Both the position numbers and the translations under genes were made by a program. Below the pieces are notes generated by a model that saw only the letters and a list, made by a program, of their open reading frames with translations, did no database searches and was not told the DNA's origin. DNA of 64,000 bases from Cinclus cinclus (taxonomy: Eukaryota > Chordata > Aves > Passeriformes > Cinclidae). Shown piece after piece: positions 39,637 through 49,400 of this stretch (within the stretch, counting starts at the first letter, position 1; each line of letters opens with the position of its first letter). The stretch is taken from assembly GCF_963662255.1 (NCBI RefSeq), contig NC_085059.1:15161234-15225233 (forward strand). Direction: 5' to 3'.

Positions 39637-40383
39637 ATTCAAGAGGATTTTACAGGATGGGAATAATTTTATCTCATTTGTTTTAAATTCTGTGCGCTTC
39701 CCTCTTCACTTGTTCAATTTCCGGTTTTATTTTCTTTTTTATTCCCCCCCCCTTTTTTTTTCTTTTTTCTTTTTTTTTTTTGTGCCCAATAACTGCAAAA
39801 TTCAAGCCCTGGGAATGGGAGGGGGAAGGGGGAAAGAAAAGGAAAACAAAATCCTACCACTCTCTGTCTTTCTCACCCCTCTCCATACTTCCTACCACGA
39901 GCTGGGTGGCCACAATGTCACCTGCAGCTGCTCTGCCTGAGAACCCAATCCTCCTACATCCTCTGGCTCTGCCTTCCCTCGCTGGCATCCGTGCCTGGGG
40001 CGGTGAATCAGCTGAGAGGGTTTTGTGTCTGGAACGTGCTGCTAGTGAGAAGTTAAGAGAATTGGATCTGAGAGCGGATGGTGAGGCAGAGCAGATATTT
40101 AGCACAGGAACAATCAGCGGTAAAGACACGTCCGAGAGAGAAAAGGCTGGTAAAAGCATGTGGAAACAGCTGGTCGAGTAATCTAGTGGTAATAGATAAG
40201 GCTATGAACAGGACTGTTATTTCTCTTAGCACCGTTACTACATATGTTTAGACCTATATTAGCACCTTGTTCCCAGGGAAGAACAAAAAAAAAAAAAAAA
40301 CAAAACAAAAGCAGTTTAAAAACCAAAGGAAGTGGGAAGGTTAAAACATGACAAAGTTGGCAGCAGAGCAGGAAGGCAAGCGT

Positions 40384-40412
40384 TTAGATGACAAGATCCT
40401 TGTCTATGTCCT
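40384..40412 (-). CDS. SPARC: SPARC exon 10: C-terminus and stop
   Basis: 29 nt of coding sequence: completes Gln290, then Asp-Ile-Asp-Lys-Asp-Leu-Val-Ile and TAA. The eight-residue tail is identical to the human C-terminus. The exon continues into the 3' untranslated region. Confidence 0.97.
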
Positions 40413-43360
40413 CTGTGGAAGGAAAAGAGAGGGACAAAGTTAGGAGGTGGATGCTGCCAGGGTGCCACTGTTCCTGTACCATTCCCACTCCCCCTGCTTC
40501 CCCTCACCCAGGGCTGGCTGGGTGCATTGCTTCATCCACAGTGGGGATCTGGGGGTGCTCTTCAGTGTCCCCTCCACCCCATTCCTGCCCTCCTCAGCAC
40601 TTACGCTCCTTGATTCCAAAGCAGCTGGCCCACTCCTCCAGGGCGATGTACTTGTCATTGTCCAGGTCACAGGCCTCGAAGAAGCGAGTGGTGCAGTGTT
40701 CCATGGGGATCAGGGGGGCACGCAGCGGGGCCAGCTCGGTGTGGGACAGGTATCTGCCAAGGTGACCACACGGTCACAGCAGGGAAGATGCTGGCCCCAG
40801 CTCTCTGGTTTGGCTGCTGTCCCAGTGCCCTCCCATTATCAGCCACCGAATGTTACAAGGGTCAAGGACTGGTATCTGCCTTTGCAGCCAGCTGTGCTGG
40901 TCAGAAAACAGCCACCAGCTGGGGGGTCCCTGCCAGCTGCCCCCACCCCACAGGCCTGTGCGTGTGGTCACTCTTATGCCCATCTGCAGCCCACAGCTAA
41001 GCCAGCAGCTGCTATCTCAGCTGCTGAAGTTATTCCAGGGCCTTTGGACTAAGATATTTTAGGGCACTATCATAGAACAGTAAATCTGAGAAGAGAGAAA
41101 CTCCACACCCGAGGGAGGTGGGAGCAGCTGGGGCTGGGGGAGGCCCCTCTTCCTGCAGAAGAGCAATTTGCAGGAGGCAAAGGTGCCTCTACCTCAGCCT
41201 GGTTTGCCACAACCTCTGCCAGCAGCCACCCACTTGTGTCGCATCTACAGCCTGCCTTGACAGCTTCTACTGCCAAATCCCCCTGGTCCTCAGGCTGGAA
41301 ATGGTTCGGTGTGACCCTCGTCCTGCTCTGCTGGCACTCACCCATCAATGGGGTGCTGGTCCAGCTGCCCAAACTGCCAGTGCACAGGGAAGATGTACAT
41401 GTTGTAGTTCTTCTCAAAGTCCCGGGCCAGGAGCTCCACGGTGTGGTCACCGGCCTCCAGGCGCTTCTCGTTCTCGTGGATCTTCTTCACCTGCCATGGG
41501 AGAGGCCGGAGAGGCCCTGTCAGCAGGGAAATGGGGTGCAAGTGGGGGACCTCGGGAGAGACTTTACAGGGATCCCACAGGTCATTCTGGATGGATGATG
41601 GCTTCCATTGTGGGGGTGAGCTCCCAGCCCCTTCCCCTGTCCCCCACCTTGAGCTTCTGCTTCTCGGTCAGCAGGTTGTTGTCCTCGTCACGCTCGTACA
41701 GAGTGATCAGCACATTCTTGAGCCAGTCCCGCATGCGCAGGGGGAACTCGGTCAGCTCTGTGTCCAGGCAGGCTGGGATGACTGCAAGTCACACACAGTG
41801 GTCAGTGCAGCATCTGACACCCTGGATATGCAGCCCCAGTGCCCTCCCTCCTCAAACTCAGGACCTTTGTTCTCCATCAGGCTGTGAACATGGGGGCTGT
41901 GCACAGTTAGGGGTCCCCTTGTCTGAGGGAGTGGCTCCACTTACATTTGCAAGGCCCAATGTAGTCCAGGTGCAGCTTGTGTCCCTTCTTGGTTCCCTCC
42001 AAGGTGCACTTGGTGGCAAAGAAATGGCAGGAGGAGTCATAGGTCTTGTTGTCAGTGCCACAGACCTGCGCAGGAAGGGGAGATGCTGCGTGAGAGGCAG
42101 GGAGAGCCTCCAAACGAGATGTTTAATTTGTTTTCTGGGATGGGCAATGGCTCCTTCTTCACCCCTAGATGGGGACCAGCCACCCTGACTCTGTCTCCAT
42201 GTGTAACCATCTCTGGCAAAGCCCGTGTGGGTCCCTCCCTGCCCTGGGCCACCAAGCAGATCCCACTCTCACCTTCTCGAAGACGCCGGCGGTGGCAGGG
42301 CAGCTGGAAGGGTCCTGGCACACACACATGGGTGAGTTGTTGTCATCCACCTCACACACCTTGCCATGCTTGCAGTGGTGGTTCTGGCAGGGGTCTGGAG
42401 CAGGAGGGGAGCAAAGTCAGAGCCGGCCACATTTTTATCTCCCACGAGATGCTCAGGGAACCTCAGCACAGAGGGAAGACTGAGACTTCACCAGGGACAG
42501 CCCCCAGCATCTGTTCTTGTGCAGGGAAGATGTGAGGATTTCCAGAAGTCCATGTTAGCCCTGGGGCCAATCTTGGACTCCTTTCTGTAGCCACACCAAT
42601 GGCTTTTCTGTTGCAAAATGGGCTTAGAGAGAGCCCAGGACTAGAAGAGGCCATGTGCTTCTTTTGCTTTAAATGTGCATCCAGGCTGGCATCATCCTTG
42701 TGCTACAGCCCTTTCCAAAGGAGCCCCTCTCTGTTTGGGACAGTTGAAGCTCCCCCACACAGGGAGGGGATAGTGTCCCTGCTGTCTGGAGGGAAGGGAA
42801 AGAGTGACTTACTCTCTGCAACAATTTCCTCTACATCCTCCGTGGCTTCCTCGAATTCTCCCACCTCCACCTGGACAGGATTAGCTCCCACGGGCTCCTG
42901 CAGAAGAGGTTGGAGTTTCTGGTGTGGGTGCACAGACCCAGCTCCTGGGGGGTAGAGCAGCCCCCACCCCCCCACCGGCTCCCCAGAGTTTTGGAGATGC
43001 ACTTTCCAGAGCAGGGGGTGCTGAGGGGATGGATGAGAAAAAGGGACAGAACCACTTACCTCTGTGGTGGGATCTTCGATGACCTCTGTCTCATCGGGCA
43101 GAGCCTCCTGCTGCAGATGAAAAATGCACAAGGGGGGTCCATGGGACAGTCCCAAGGGGGGTGACCCACTGGAACAGGCAGTAGGGCCACTCTCAAGTTG
43201 TCCCTCATTCCTCAGGACTTTATTTGTTATAAAAGAAGAGCCCCATCTGCTGCTCCAGACGGACAACCCCGACCTCAGAGGCTCCACTGCCTCCTGCACT
43301 TACCGGTGCTGCCAGGGCTTTGCCTGCCAGGCAGAGAAGGAAAAAAATCCAGGCCCTCAT
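40384..43360 (-). CDS. SPARC: SPARC (osteonectin, BM-40), nine coding exons
   Basis: Secreted calcium-binding matricellular glycoprotein that binds collagen and modulates matrix assembly and cell adhesion. Joined coding blocks: 43360-43304, 43110-43060, 42897-42813, 42394-42273, 42065-41945, 41781-41648, 41490-41342, 40753-40605, 40412-40384; total 897 nt, 298 residues plus TAA. All introns are GT-AG and the frame holds throughout. Residues 1-17 form the signal peptide (cleavage before Ala-Pro). About 18-64 is the acidic low-affinity Ca-binding region. 65-145 is the cysteine-rich follistatin-like domain with N-glycosylation site Asn111-Lys-Thr and the KGHK motif at 132-135. 146-298 is the alpha-helical EC domain with a 13-residue variant EF-hand loop (Asp234-Glu246) and a canonical loop (Asp269, Asp271, Asp273, Tyr275, Glu280). 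The human protein is 303 residues; the acidic region here is of the chicken type. The start is the first ATG, directly before the hydrophobic leader. Confidence 0.98.
40605..40753 (-). CDS. SPARC: SPARC exon 9: EF-hand 2
   Basis: 149 nt, completes Gly240 and encodes 241-289. Includes the rest of EF-hand 1 and the canonical EF-hand 2 loop Asp269-Glu280, bracketed by the Cys268/Cys284 pair. Donor C|gtaagt splits Gln290. Confidence 0.98.
41342..41490 (-). CDS. SPARC: SPARC exon 8: EC domain helices and EF-hand 1
   Basis: 149 nt, residues 191-239 plus two bases of Gly240. Contains the [10 protein letters not shown] stretch and the start of the variant EF-hand loop at Asp234. The EC helices carry the collagen-binding surface in structural studies of the family. 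Donor GG|gtgagt. Confidence 0.98.
41648..41781 (-). CDS. SPARC: SPARC exon 7: start of EC domain
   Basis: 134 nt, residues 146-190. First complete residues Ile-Pro-Ala-Cys-Leu-Asp, then the helix containing Arg-Met-Arg-Asp-Trp-Leu-Lys-Asn. Codon 146, assembled across the intron as T|TC, reads Phe where the human and chicken proteins as I remember them have Tyr. The donor is AAG|gtgggg, weaker than its neighbours. Confidence 0.97.
41945..42065 (-). CDS. SPARC: SPARC exon 6: Kazal-like half of follistatin domain
   Basis: 121 nt, residues 106-145 plus one base. Carries the conserved N-linked glycosylation sequon at Asn111 and the basic Lys-Gly-His-Lys copper-binding segment at 132-135. The donor T|gtaagt splits codon 146. 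Confidence 0.98.
42273..42394 (-). CDS. SPARC: SPARC exon 5: follistatin-like domain, first half
   Basis: 122 nt, residues 65-105. Begins Asn-Pro-Cys-Gln-Asn-His-His-Cys and continues with the EGF-like cysteine pattern of the follistatin module. Acceptor ccag, donor AAG|gtgaga. Six cysteines are visible. Confidence 0.98.
42813..42897 (-). CDS. SPARC: SPARC exon 4: acidic region
   Basis: 85 nt, residues 37-64 plus one base. Contains the conserved [13 protein letters not shown] block and a run of Glu/Asp. The donor splits an Asn codon (A|gtaagt). Known function of this region: low-affinity, high-capacity Ca binding. Confidence 0.97.
43060..43110 (-). CDS. SPARC: SPARC exon 3: start of acidic region
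   Basis: 51 nt, phase 0 at both ends, residues 20-36, Gln-Glu-Ala-Leu-Pro-Asp-Glu followed by an acidic stretch. The acceptor is a tandem cag-CAG, so use of the second AG would drop one glutamine. The donor is GAG|gtaagt. This is one of the faster-evolving parts of SPARC. Confidence 0.95.
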
Positions 43361-43372
43361 CTTTCAGCAGAC
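43304..43372 (-). CDS. SPARC: SPARC exon 2: start codon and signal peptide
   Basis: Coding part 43360-43304 gives residues 1-19: a charged Met-Arg start, a Phe/Leu-rich core and the Ala-Leu-Ala cleavage box, then Ala-Pro. The donor after CCG is gtaagt. The probable acceptor is the AG before 43372, which would leave 12 nt of 5' untranslated sequence. That acceptor has a weak, interrupted pyrimidine tract, so the upstream boundary is tentative. Confidence 0.9.
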
Positions 43373-46300
43373 CTTGAATAAAGCAGAGGAAGAGGAGGGA
43401 TGAGGAAAGAGGCCACTGTGTGCTGCCGGGCTTCAGGCTGAGCACTCAGACACTTTGAGAAGGGCGTTCTCTCCATTTCCTGCCTTGTCTGTTCAGTAGT
43501 ACAGACCCACATGCTGGCTTTTCTAGCCAAAACCTTGGGCCAAATGGTGTTTCCAAGATAAATTCATTTGATTTTGCAAATGAGACAGTGGGATTTAGAT
43601 GGCTGTTGCTCTCCTGGATGCCTTTAGGAAAATCACAGTCAAAATGGCTCTTTCCTTCTCTGGAGGCTTTTTTTTTTTTTTTTTCCACCAACCCCCCCAC
43701 AATTTTCATGTTAAAAATTCCATGATACGAGTTCCAGGTACAACGAATGAAACTCTATCATCTTAGTTGTCAATCAGAAGAAATACGGAAGTGGATGAAG
43801 GAGGGAGATAACAGAGAGACAATGAGACAGAGCACTTGAGAATCAAATCCTTTAGAAAACCCCTTTCCCTATGGACACAGACCTCCCTAGGGCTGTCAGA
43901 ATCCAGTCCCTCATCCCCAGCACCCCAAAATGTTGGGGTATCTATTATTTTTCCCTTTCTTGCTCAGACCTGAGGGTCCCCAGACTGGGTTTGAGGGATC
44001 CAAGACACTTTGGGGTTGTGTCCTGCTGGGAGACGAGCTCCAGAAGGATGAGCCCTTTGCACCATCCCGGTGTCTGTAGGACGAGGCAGCCCAGCTACCA
44101 GCGGCTGTGATGGGAGCCAGGAGCGTGCAGCTGGTGACATCCCGGTGTCCTTGTCCCCCCCCCGATTCCTGTTTGGCAGGGCTGTGCCGCTCTGTGCGGG
44201 TGGAGAGGAGCTCAGCTGGTCGCTTAATATGCCGGTGGCATCCCCCTGCTGCCAGCGAGGGCTGCCCGCTCCCTTCCGCCCGCGGGGACAGTGAAACACC
44301 CCCGTTCAGCGAGGGCACCTGCCCCCCTGCCAAGCCTTCCCTTCCTCCGCTCCACCTGCAGGGCAGGGGCACCACAGCCCGCCCTGGGGCCAGGCAGAGG
44401 GAGGGATTTGCTGGGACAAGGTTTCTTCTTCTCTCCCAGGATATCTAATGCCACTGAGTCCTTCTCCTCCTCATTCACAGCAGCTCTCTGGGTATAAAAC
44501 CACCCCAAACTTGTGCTGCCAGGACACCAACCAGGCTGGGCTCTGCTTCCTAATTTAGCAAGGTTTGGCCACTCAGAGAAAATCCTCTTTCCAGTCTCAG
44601 GACCTCACCCAGCCTCTAGTGGGGTGTCTGTGCAAAATGGGGGTCAGGGAATGGAGGGCAGCTCTCTTGGGATGTCAGAGGGCTGGGAGGAGGTGGTGGG
44701 GATGGCTTGTGAAGGGCCTGTGGCAGAGGAGCTGTGGGGAGGGGTGATGAACCCTTTTGCTAAGTCTTGGCTGCAGCTGAGCAGCTCCCTCCTCTCCTGC
44801 TTGGTGTGAGCTGTCCCTTCCCCTCGTCTTGATTTGTGCTGGAGGCTTCTGTGAGCCCTGCCAGCATTTGCCAGCAGAGATCACTGGTTTACTCCTGTAA
44901 AAGTTGTTTGGAGAGGAAGGTGGAAAAGTACAGGTGATTCTGGCTGTCTCCTCCCTTGCTGGTATCCCCTGGCTAGTAAAGGCTCCTCCTGGACTTCTCC
45001 CAGGGACTTGTTTGCTTTGGAAGGTGCTCTGAGGTTCAGTGATGCTCATGGGGCAGTGCCCAGCCTGAAGGAGAGGGCAGTGCATGCACATGTGGAAGGT
45101 GGCACAACCCCACACCAAGAACATCTTAGATAATTTCCCCAAGCTTTAAAAAAGCTTTGAATTTCAAAGTCTGAGCATGCAGTAAGTGGGGTCAGGGAAT
45201 TACATGTTTGCTAGGAGCCAGCAGACAGTTGGAGCTGCCAGTGTTGTGTTTGGAGGAAGAAAGAGCATGAAAAAGTCTGAGCAAACAAGCTCTGTCGAGC
45301 TGTTTTGTGCCTTAGATGGTAAAACAAATTTATTATAAAGCAACAATTTTTTGGAAGCCTGTGCAGTGAGGACATTGCAGTGTCTGTGAACCCCTGGCTG
45401 GGTTGCAGATGGCCATTCCTGAATGCCTAGTGGTCAAAAGTCCTGAAATAACAGCTCAGGAGCCCTGCACACAGGGTTGCTCCATCAGGTTAATGTGGTC
45501 CGTGGTGCAAGTCTCCCTCCTTGTGGAGCAACCATGGTCCTGCTATCCAAAAGGATGCTCTTTGGAGCTGGGCCACACCAGGAGCTCAACATCCATCCCT
45601 CAGCTGGAGAGACTTGGGAGGATCCCTGGGGGGCTCTGTACTGGGAATGCCTGGCACTACCTTGTGAGCCCCATGGAGGGCAGAGGGCAGCAAGGGGGGT
45701 GCAGTCAGGGGCTCATTTTGGACAGAAGAAAACAGGGGAGAAGATTTTAGTAACCAGTGACTTAGGCCCTTCTGCTTCCTAAAGGAATCAACAGACACCA
45801 GCGCTTTGTAGGATGCTGGAAACAAGCACAGAAAGCACTGGTGAATACAGATTAAGAGAAGCTCCATGGTTGCCACCGACTCCTCGGGCCTGCCCTCCTG
45901 AATGCTGTGGATTGAGCAGACAACAGGAAACCATGGGCTGCAGGACCCATGGGCTGAGCAGACTTTTTAATACCTGATCCCACTTGCATCCTACACGGGG
46001 ACTTCAGCTCTATAAACTGAGTCTGGGGGCTCCCAGAAACCCCTCCCAATGGTTCACCTCTCCAGCATGGCCCTCAGCACCAGCTGCTCATTGCATTTTG
46101 CAGTCATACCCCAAAGAAGAAAACCATGGGGTGCAGAGAGGGCTGAGGCTGACCTCATCACCTCCACAGATTCAAAGCCAGCTGCTCTGGGGAGCTCTTT
46201 ACCACGCTCCCCACAAGACTGTGGCACCATAATCAGTTTCTCCTAACAAGAAGATACCCCAGAGTGATACACAGAGGAGAGTCTGTGCCACTGGGTCTGT

Positions 46301-47170
46301 GGGTCTTTCATGGGGACCCCAGCCTGGGGGCTCCTGTGGGCTGGGGGAGGACACTGTCGAGGTGGGTGCAGCCTCCAGGAGAGGTCCCATGGACGGTGGA
46401 GTGTGGTCCATGTGGCACCGGTCCTGTCCAGGGTTGCGTAAGCCCTTTGGGATGCCACGTTAGCGTGGGGAGGAGCCTGTGCTTGGCCATTTTGACAGCT
46501 CCTCCCCAAGGCCACCGGGATCACCCCAGCTGCCACCCCTGCTAACCCGGGCCAGGGGCTCTGCCGCCTCTTCCCACCGCAGCCATGGAGGCAGGAATGG
46601 GCAATGGCTGGGCAAAGCCCTCCCATGCCTCTGCTACTGCCTGCACCCCAACTGGGCTGCAGGGTCTCCTGCACCCACCCTCCCTCTGCTCGCTGCTTTT
46701 CCAAGCCCCTGAAGGGTCTGACATTCCCCCACCTCACACTGAGTGTAAAGGAAAAGCCGGTCCAGAAAAAGATTCTGCCAAGCCCAGCTGGGGCCACAGT
46801 TTTCAAGGTGCAGATAGGTGACCAAGTATGACCCCCACAGAGACACAACACGGGGGCTGGGTCCCCACTGCCTGGCCCTGACCTCCCTATGAAAGCAAGA
46901 CCCTCTGAGCTTTACTCAGCAGCCACTCCCAGGCTGGAATTCCATTTGAAGCCGGAGTTGTTTGCATGAGCTCCCATAAAGCTCCCTGCTGAACAGGTCC
47001 CTGCATGTTCAGTGCTGGCTCATCCCAGATGTGCTGCAGCTGCCCTGGGTGCCTGGGGACAGGGCAGAAGCCAGCCTGGCTCCTGCCACCTGCACAACCC
47101 CTCTCACAAACTGTGCAGGCTCAGAAAGCCACACAAGGTTTATATGGAAGTGAAATTCCTTTTAGCTCAG

Positions 47171-47303
47171 CTCACACGCGCACACACATGCACACACATG
47201 CACACACACACACACACGTACACGCGCACACACACACTCACACACTCACACACACACACTCACACACACACACTCACACACACACTCACACACTCTCTCA
47301 CTC
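47171..47303 (+). repeat. CA-rich microsatellite in SPARC intron 1
   Basis: About 130 bp of (CA)n interrupted by CG, TG and CACACTCA steps. Alternating purine-pyrimidine sequence of this type can adopt Z-DNA. It is likely length-polymorphic. Confidence 0.97.
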
Positions 47304-47904
47304 CCAGTAAAACACAGCAGGGGACAAAACCTCCCTACCCCATGTGCCCATGCAAAATCACTAAAGACACAGCTTCACCACAACATTGTGTGAACCCATT
47401 CCCTGTGCTGAGAGCTGGGCAATGTGTGAACTCAGAAATGCTCCAGATCTTACGGGGCTTGTTGATACAATAGCAAGAGCCCAGTCCCATCACAGCTGTG
47501 TGCCGAAGCTGTCCCAGTTTCTCCAGGTTGCAAGTTGAATCTATACTGGAAAACAATTAAATTACTACCAAGAAAAGTACCGGGATGACCTGTGGGCTGC
47601 AGGCAGATACTCATGGATGAGCCCTGTGCAAACAGGCGAGACAGAATTTTGCTGTCCTGCCTGAGCTTTTACTTTTTTGCTTCTGTGCCAGGTGCGGGAG
47701 GTCCCTCCGGCCGCCGGGGTGCAACCAGCTGATCCCGCACAGCTCCACAAAGGAGGCAGAGACTAAACTGTCCAATAAATATTCTGCAAAAATGCAAACC
47801 ATCTCCAAAGCATTCCCTGGACCTGCCCTGCCACAGCCGCTCCAGCGATAACAGCCCGACATCCCTCGGACCAGAGGACCCAGAAAAGGTTTCCATGGGA
47901 GCCG

Positions 47905-47926
47905 ACATTCCTCTGGGGCTGAGTCA
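47905..47926. promoter_or_regulatory. TEAD/AP-1 motif pair in SPARC intron 1
   Basis: ACATTCC (TEAD-type) at 47905-47911 and a perfect palindromic AP-1 site TGAGTCA at 47920-47926 lie one helical turn or so apart; another GCATTCC lies at 47810-47816. TEAD/AP-1 pairs mark mesenchymal enhancers, and AP-1 is known to influence SPARC expression. Functional status here is inference. Confidence 0.4.
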
Positions 47927-48663
47927 TGGAAGAGCAGAGTGTTGTGGAAGGAAGGGCTTGAAAAAAAGTTTGAAAAGTTTATTTCTGCTCTTCCCCCTCC
48001 CAACACCGCCCGCACCCCTGCTCCTGCATATGTGGCAGACAATGGCTTGGCTTTATCTGCTGCGCAGCAGCCTTTCATTTTCCACTTAAACCTCGCCCGA
48101 TCGACCCTAACAAACGTCTGCAATTAATTTTTGTCCTTTTGGAGGGGCGCTGAGTTTTTGGGCTGTTTCAAGTTGGTCGTCTCTGAGGAGTCGGGAGTAC
48201 TGGTGACGTTCCCGGTACCCTCAGTTTCACTCCAACTTGAAACTTTGCCTTTTGGTTTGGGTGGGAATTCAGCTCCAGAGAGGTTAGATTTCCTTGTTTT
48301 TGTCTGGATGCAACAGAGTGATTTCTTGTAGGGGGGACACAAAGAGCCGAGTTAGATTGTCACGTCCCCGGGCCGCTAAGGACAGCGGCTGCCTTTAAAG
48401 GAAACAAGCCCTAGTGCCTGACAGAAACCAAAGTTCTTAAAACTTAAAAAAAAAACACCCCGAAAGAGCTTTGCTCCTCCTCTCCTGCAATCTCTTTCTC
48501 CCTAACAGTAGATCAGCCAGAGTTCGGCAAGCAGACTTGAAAGGCTTTCAAAGTTTGCTTGGAACAAAAAGCCGAGTGTTTTGGGGTTTTTTTTGTTATT
48601 TTTTTTTTTTTTTTTCCACGGAAGAAATAAGACCGGCTGCATTGAGAAAATAAAACTGCTGAC

Positions 48664-48704
48664 ATGAGGTCGACAGCTCTTTTGTTCTTCCTCTGGATAC
48701 TCTA
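48664..48704 (+). CDS. Possible signal-peptide exon on the opposite strand of SPARC intron 1
   Basis: ATG followed by 12 more codons giving Met-Arg-Ser-Thr-Ala and then a hydrophobic core of Leu/Phe/Trp/Ile. Directly after two further bases (TA) comes a perfect gtgagt donor at 48705; without splicing the next codon is a TAG stop. A pyrimidine-rich acceptor ending cctaacag stands at 48508, which would make a 196-nt exon, but that exon would include the poly(T) run at 48587-48615. No downstream coding exon was recognised, so the product is unknown. It lies about 0.5 kb inside SPARC intron 1, antisense. Chance is a real alternative. Confidence 0.25.
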
Positions 48705-49194
48705 GTGAGTAAAACATCACCTGTCAACACACCTCAGGCTGGGAGAAGTGGGGGCTGTTCCTAACTAAACCTGATTTTCTCTGCGGCCGGGTTTGACGCG
48801 CCCCGACCTTGGTGTCAAGGATCTCGCTAAGCACCTACCCACCGGCTGAAAACCCAGAGGGGAAAAAGGGAGGAGAGAGAAGAATCAGGGCAAGTTAAAC
48901 CTTTACAGTCAGATGCTACCAAAGCATTAAAGCTCTGGCAGCGAAATTGTCTAAGAGAATTTAGAAATGGAAATGCTGCCATGAGGAGAAAGGGGTTGAA
49001 GTCAGGAGGGGTCTCCAAATGCACGGCTTGGGGTGGAGAGCGTCCAGCTGCCCACCCCGAGTGACGCACTGCCAGCACTGGAGTCAGTCCCCGGGCTGGG
49101 ACAGCGGGTCCCGGGACAGGGGCCCCCCCGTGTGGGGACCCCCATGTCGGGAGATAAAGCACAGCAAAGGCAAACGCGAAGCTCGGGGCCATAC

Positions 49195-49270
49195 CTCGCA
49201 GTCCCGGCAGAACGACCGAGGTGAACTTCAGGCGCTTGGACAGGCTGGAGGAATCTGCAAGTTTTAGAAG
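49195..49270 (-). other. SPARC: SPARC exon 1, non-coding (candidate)
   Basis: Read on the minus strand, this stretch ends in CTGCGAG followed by a gtatgg donor. Its order of short blocks (CCCAGCCCA, then TTCCTCCTGCC, then TCTAAA, then ATTCC) resembles the human SPARC 5' untranslated exon as I remember it. It lies just downstream of a GGA-rich tract, as expected for the TATA-less SPARC promoter. The 3' boundary (49195) is read from the donor; the 5' end near 49270 is a guess from the alignment. Intron 1 would then run from 49194 to about 43373, roughly 5.8 kb. Confidence 0.65.
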
Positions 49271-49400
49271 GAGGCAGGAGGAAGCCAAAGGGTGGGCTGG
49301 GTTTCCCTCTGCCTCTCCCCCTCCTCCTCCTCTCTAGCTTTCCAAATCAGTCTCTTCCTCTCCTCCGCTTCCCAGTGGGCAGTCCCTGAGCCTGGCTCCA
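49271..49400 (-). promoter_or_regulatory. SPARC: SPARC promoter with GGA-box tract
   Basis: On the minus strand, 49373-49305 is a purine tract dominated by GGAGG/GAGGAGGAGG steps, followed downstream by AAACCCAGCCCA and the presumed start site. Mammalian SPARC promoters lack a TATA box and depend on purine-rich GGA boxes within about 120 bp of the start; the spacing here agrees. No TATA box is obvious. The assignment depends on the exon 1 call. Confidence 0.6.

Larger units (their letters stand above)
39050..40383 (-). other. SPARC: SPARC 3' untranslated region (extent inferred)
   Basis: Follows the stop codon. It contains several homopolymer tracts, written here as on the plus strand: A runs at 40285-40300, 39303-39317 and 39169-39185, and a C/T-rich run at 39723-39781. 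If the distal poly(A) signals are used, the UTR is about 1.3 kb and the spliced mRNA about 2.3 kb, in line with the roughly 2.2 kb SPARC message known from vertebrates. Confidence 0.65.
43373..49194 (-). other. SPARC: SPARC intron 1
   Basis: 5.8 kb without SPARC coding sequence. Contents seen: a poly(T) run at 43668-43684, a CpG-richer patch at about 44100-44420, a CA-rich microsatellite at 47171-47303, a TEAD/AP-1 motif pair at 47905-47926, and a plus-strand signal-peptide-like reading frame at 48664-48704. Long first introns that carry enhancers are common in matrix genes. Confidence 0.6.

Noticed and set aside
41118..42188. Plus-strand open frame of 356 codons, the longest in the window
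   Set aside because: It is antisense to SPARC exons 6-8 and their introns; GC-rich third positions of SPARC leave the opposite strand open. The translation has no recognisable domain.
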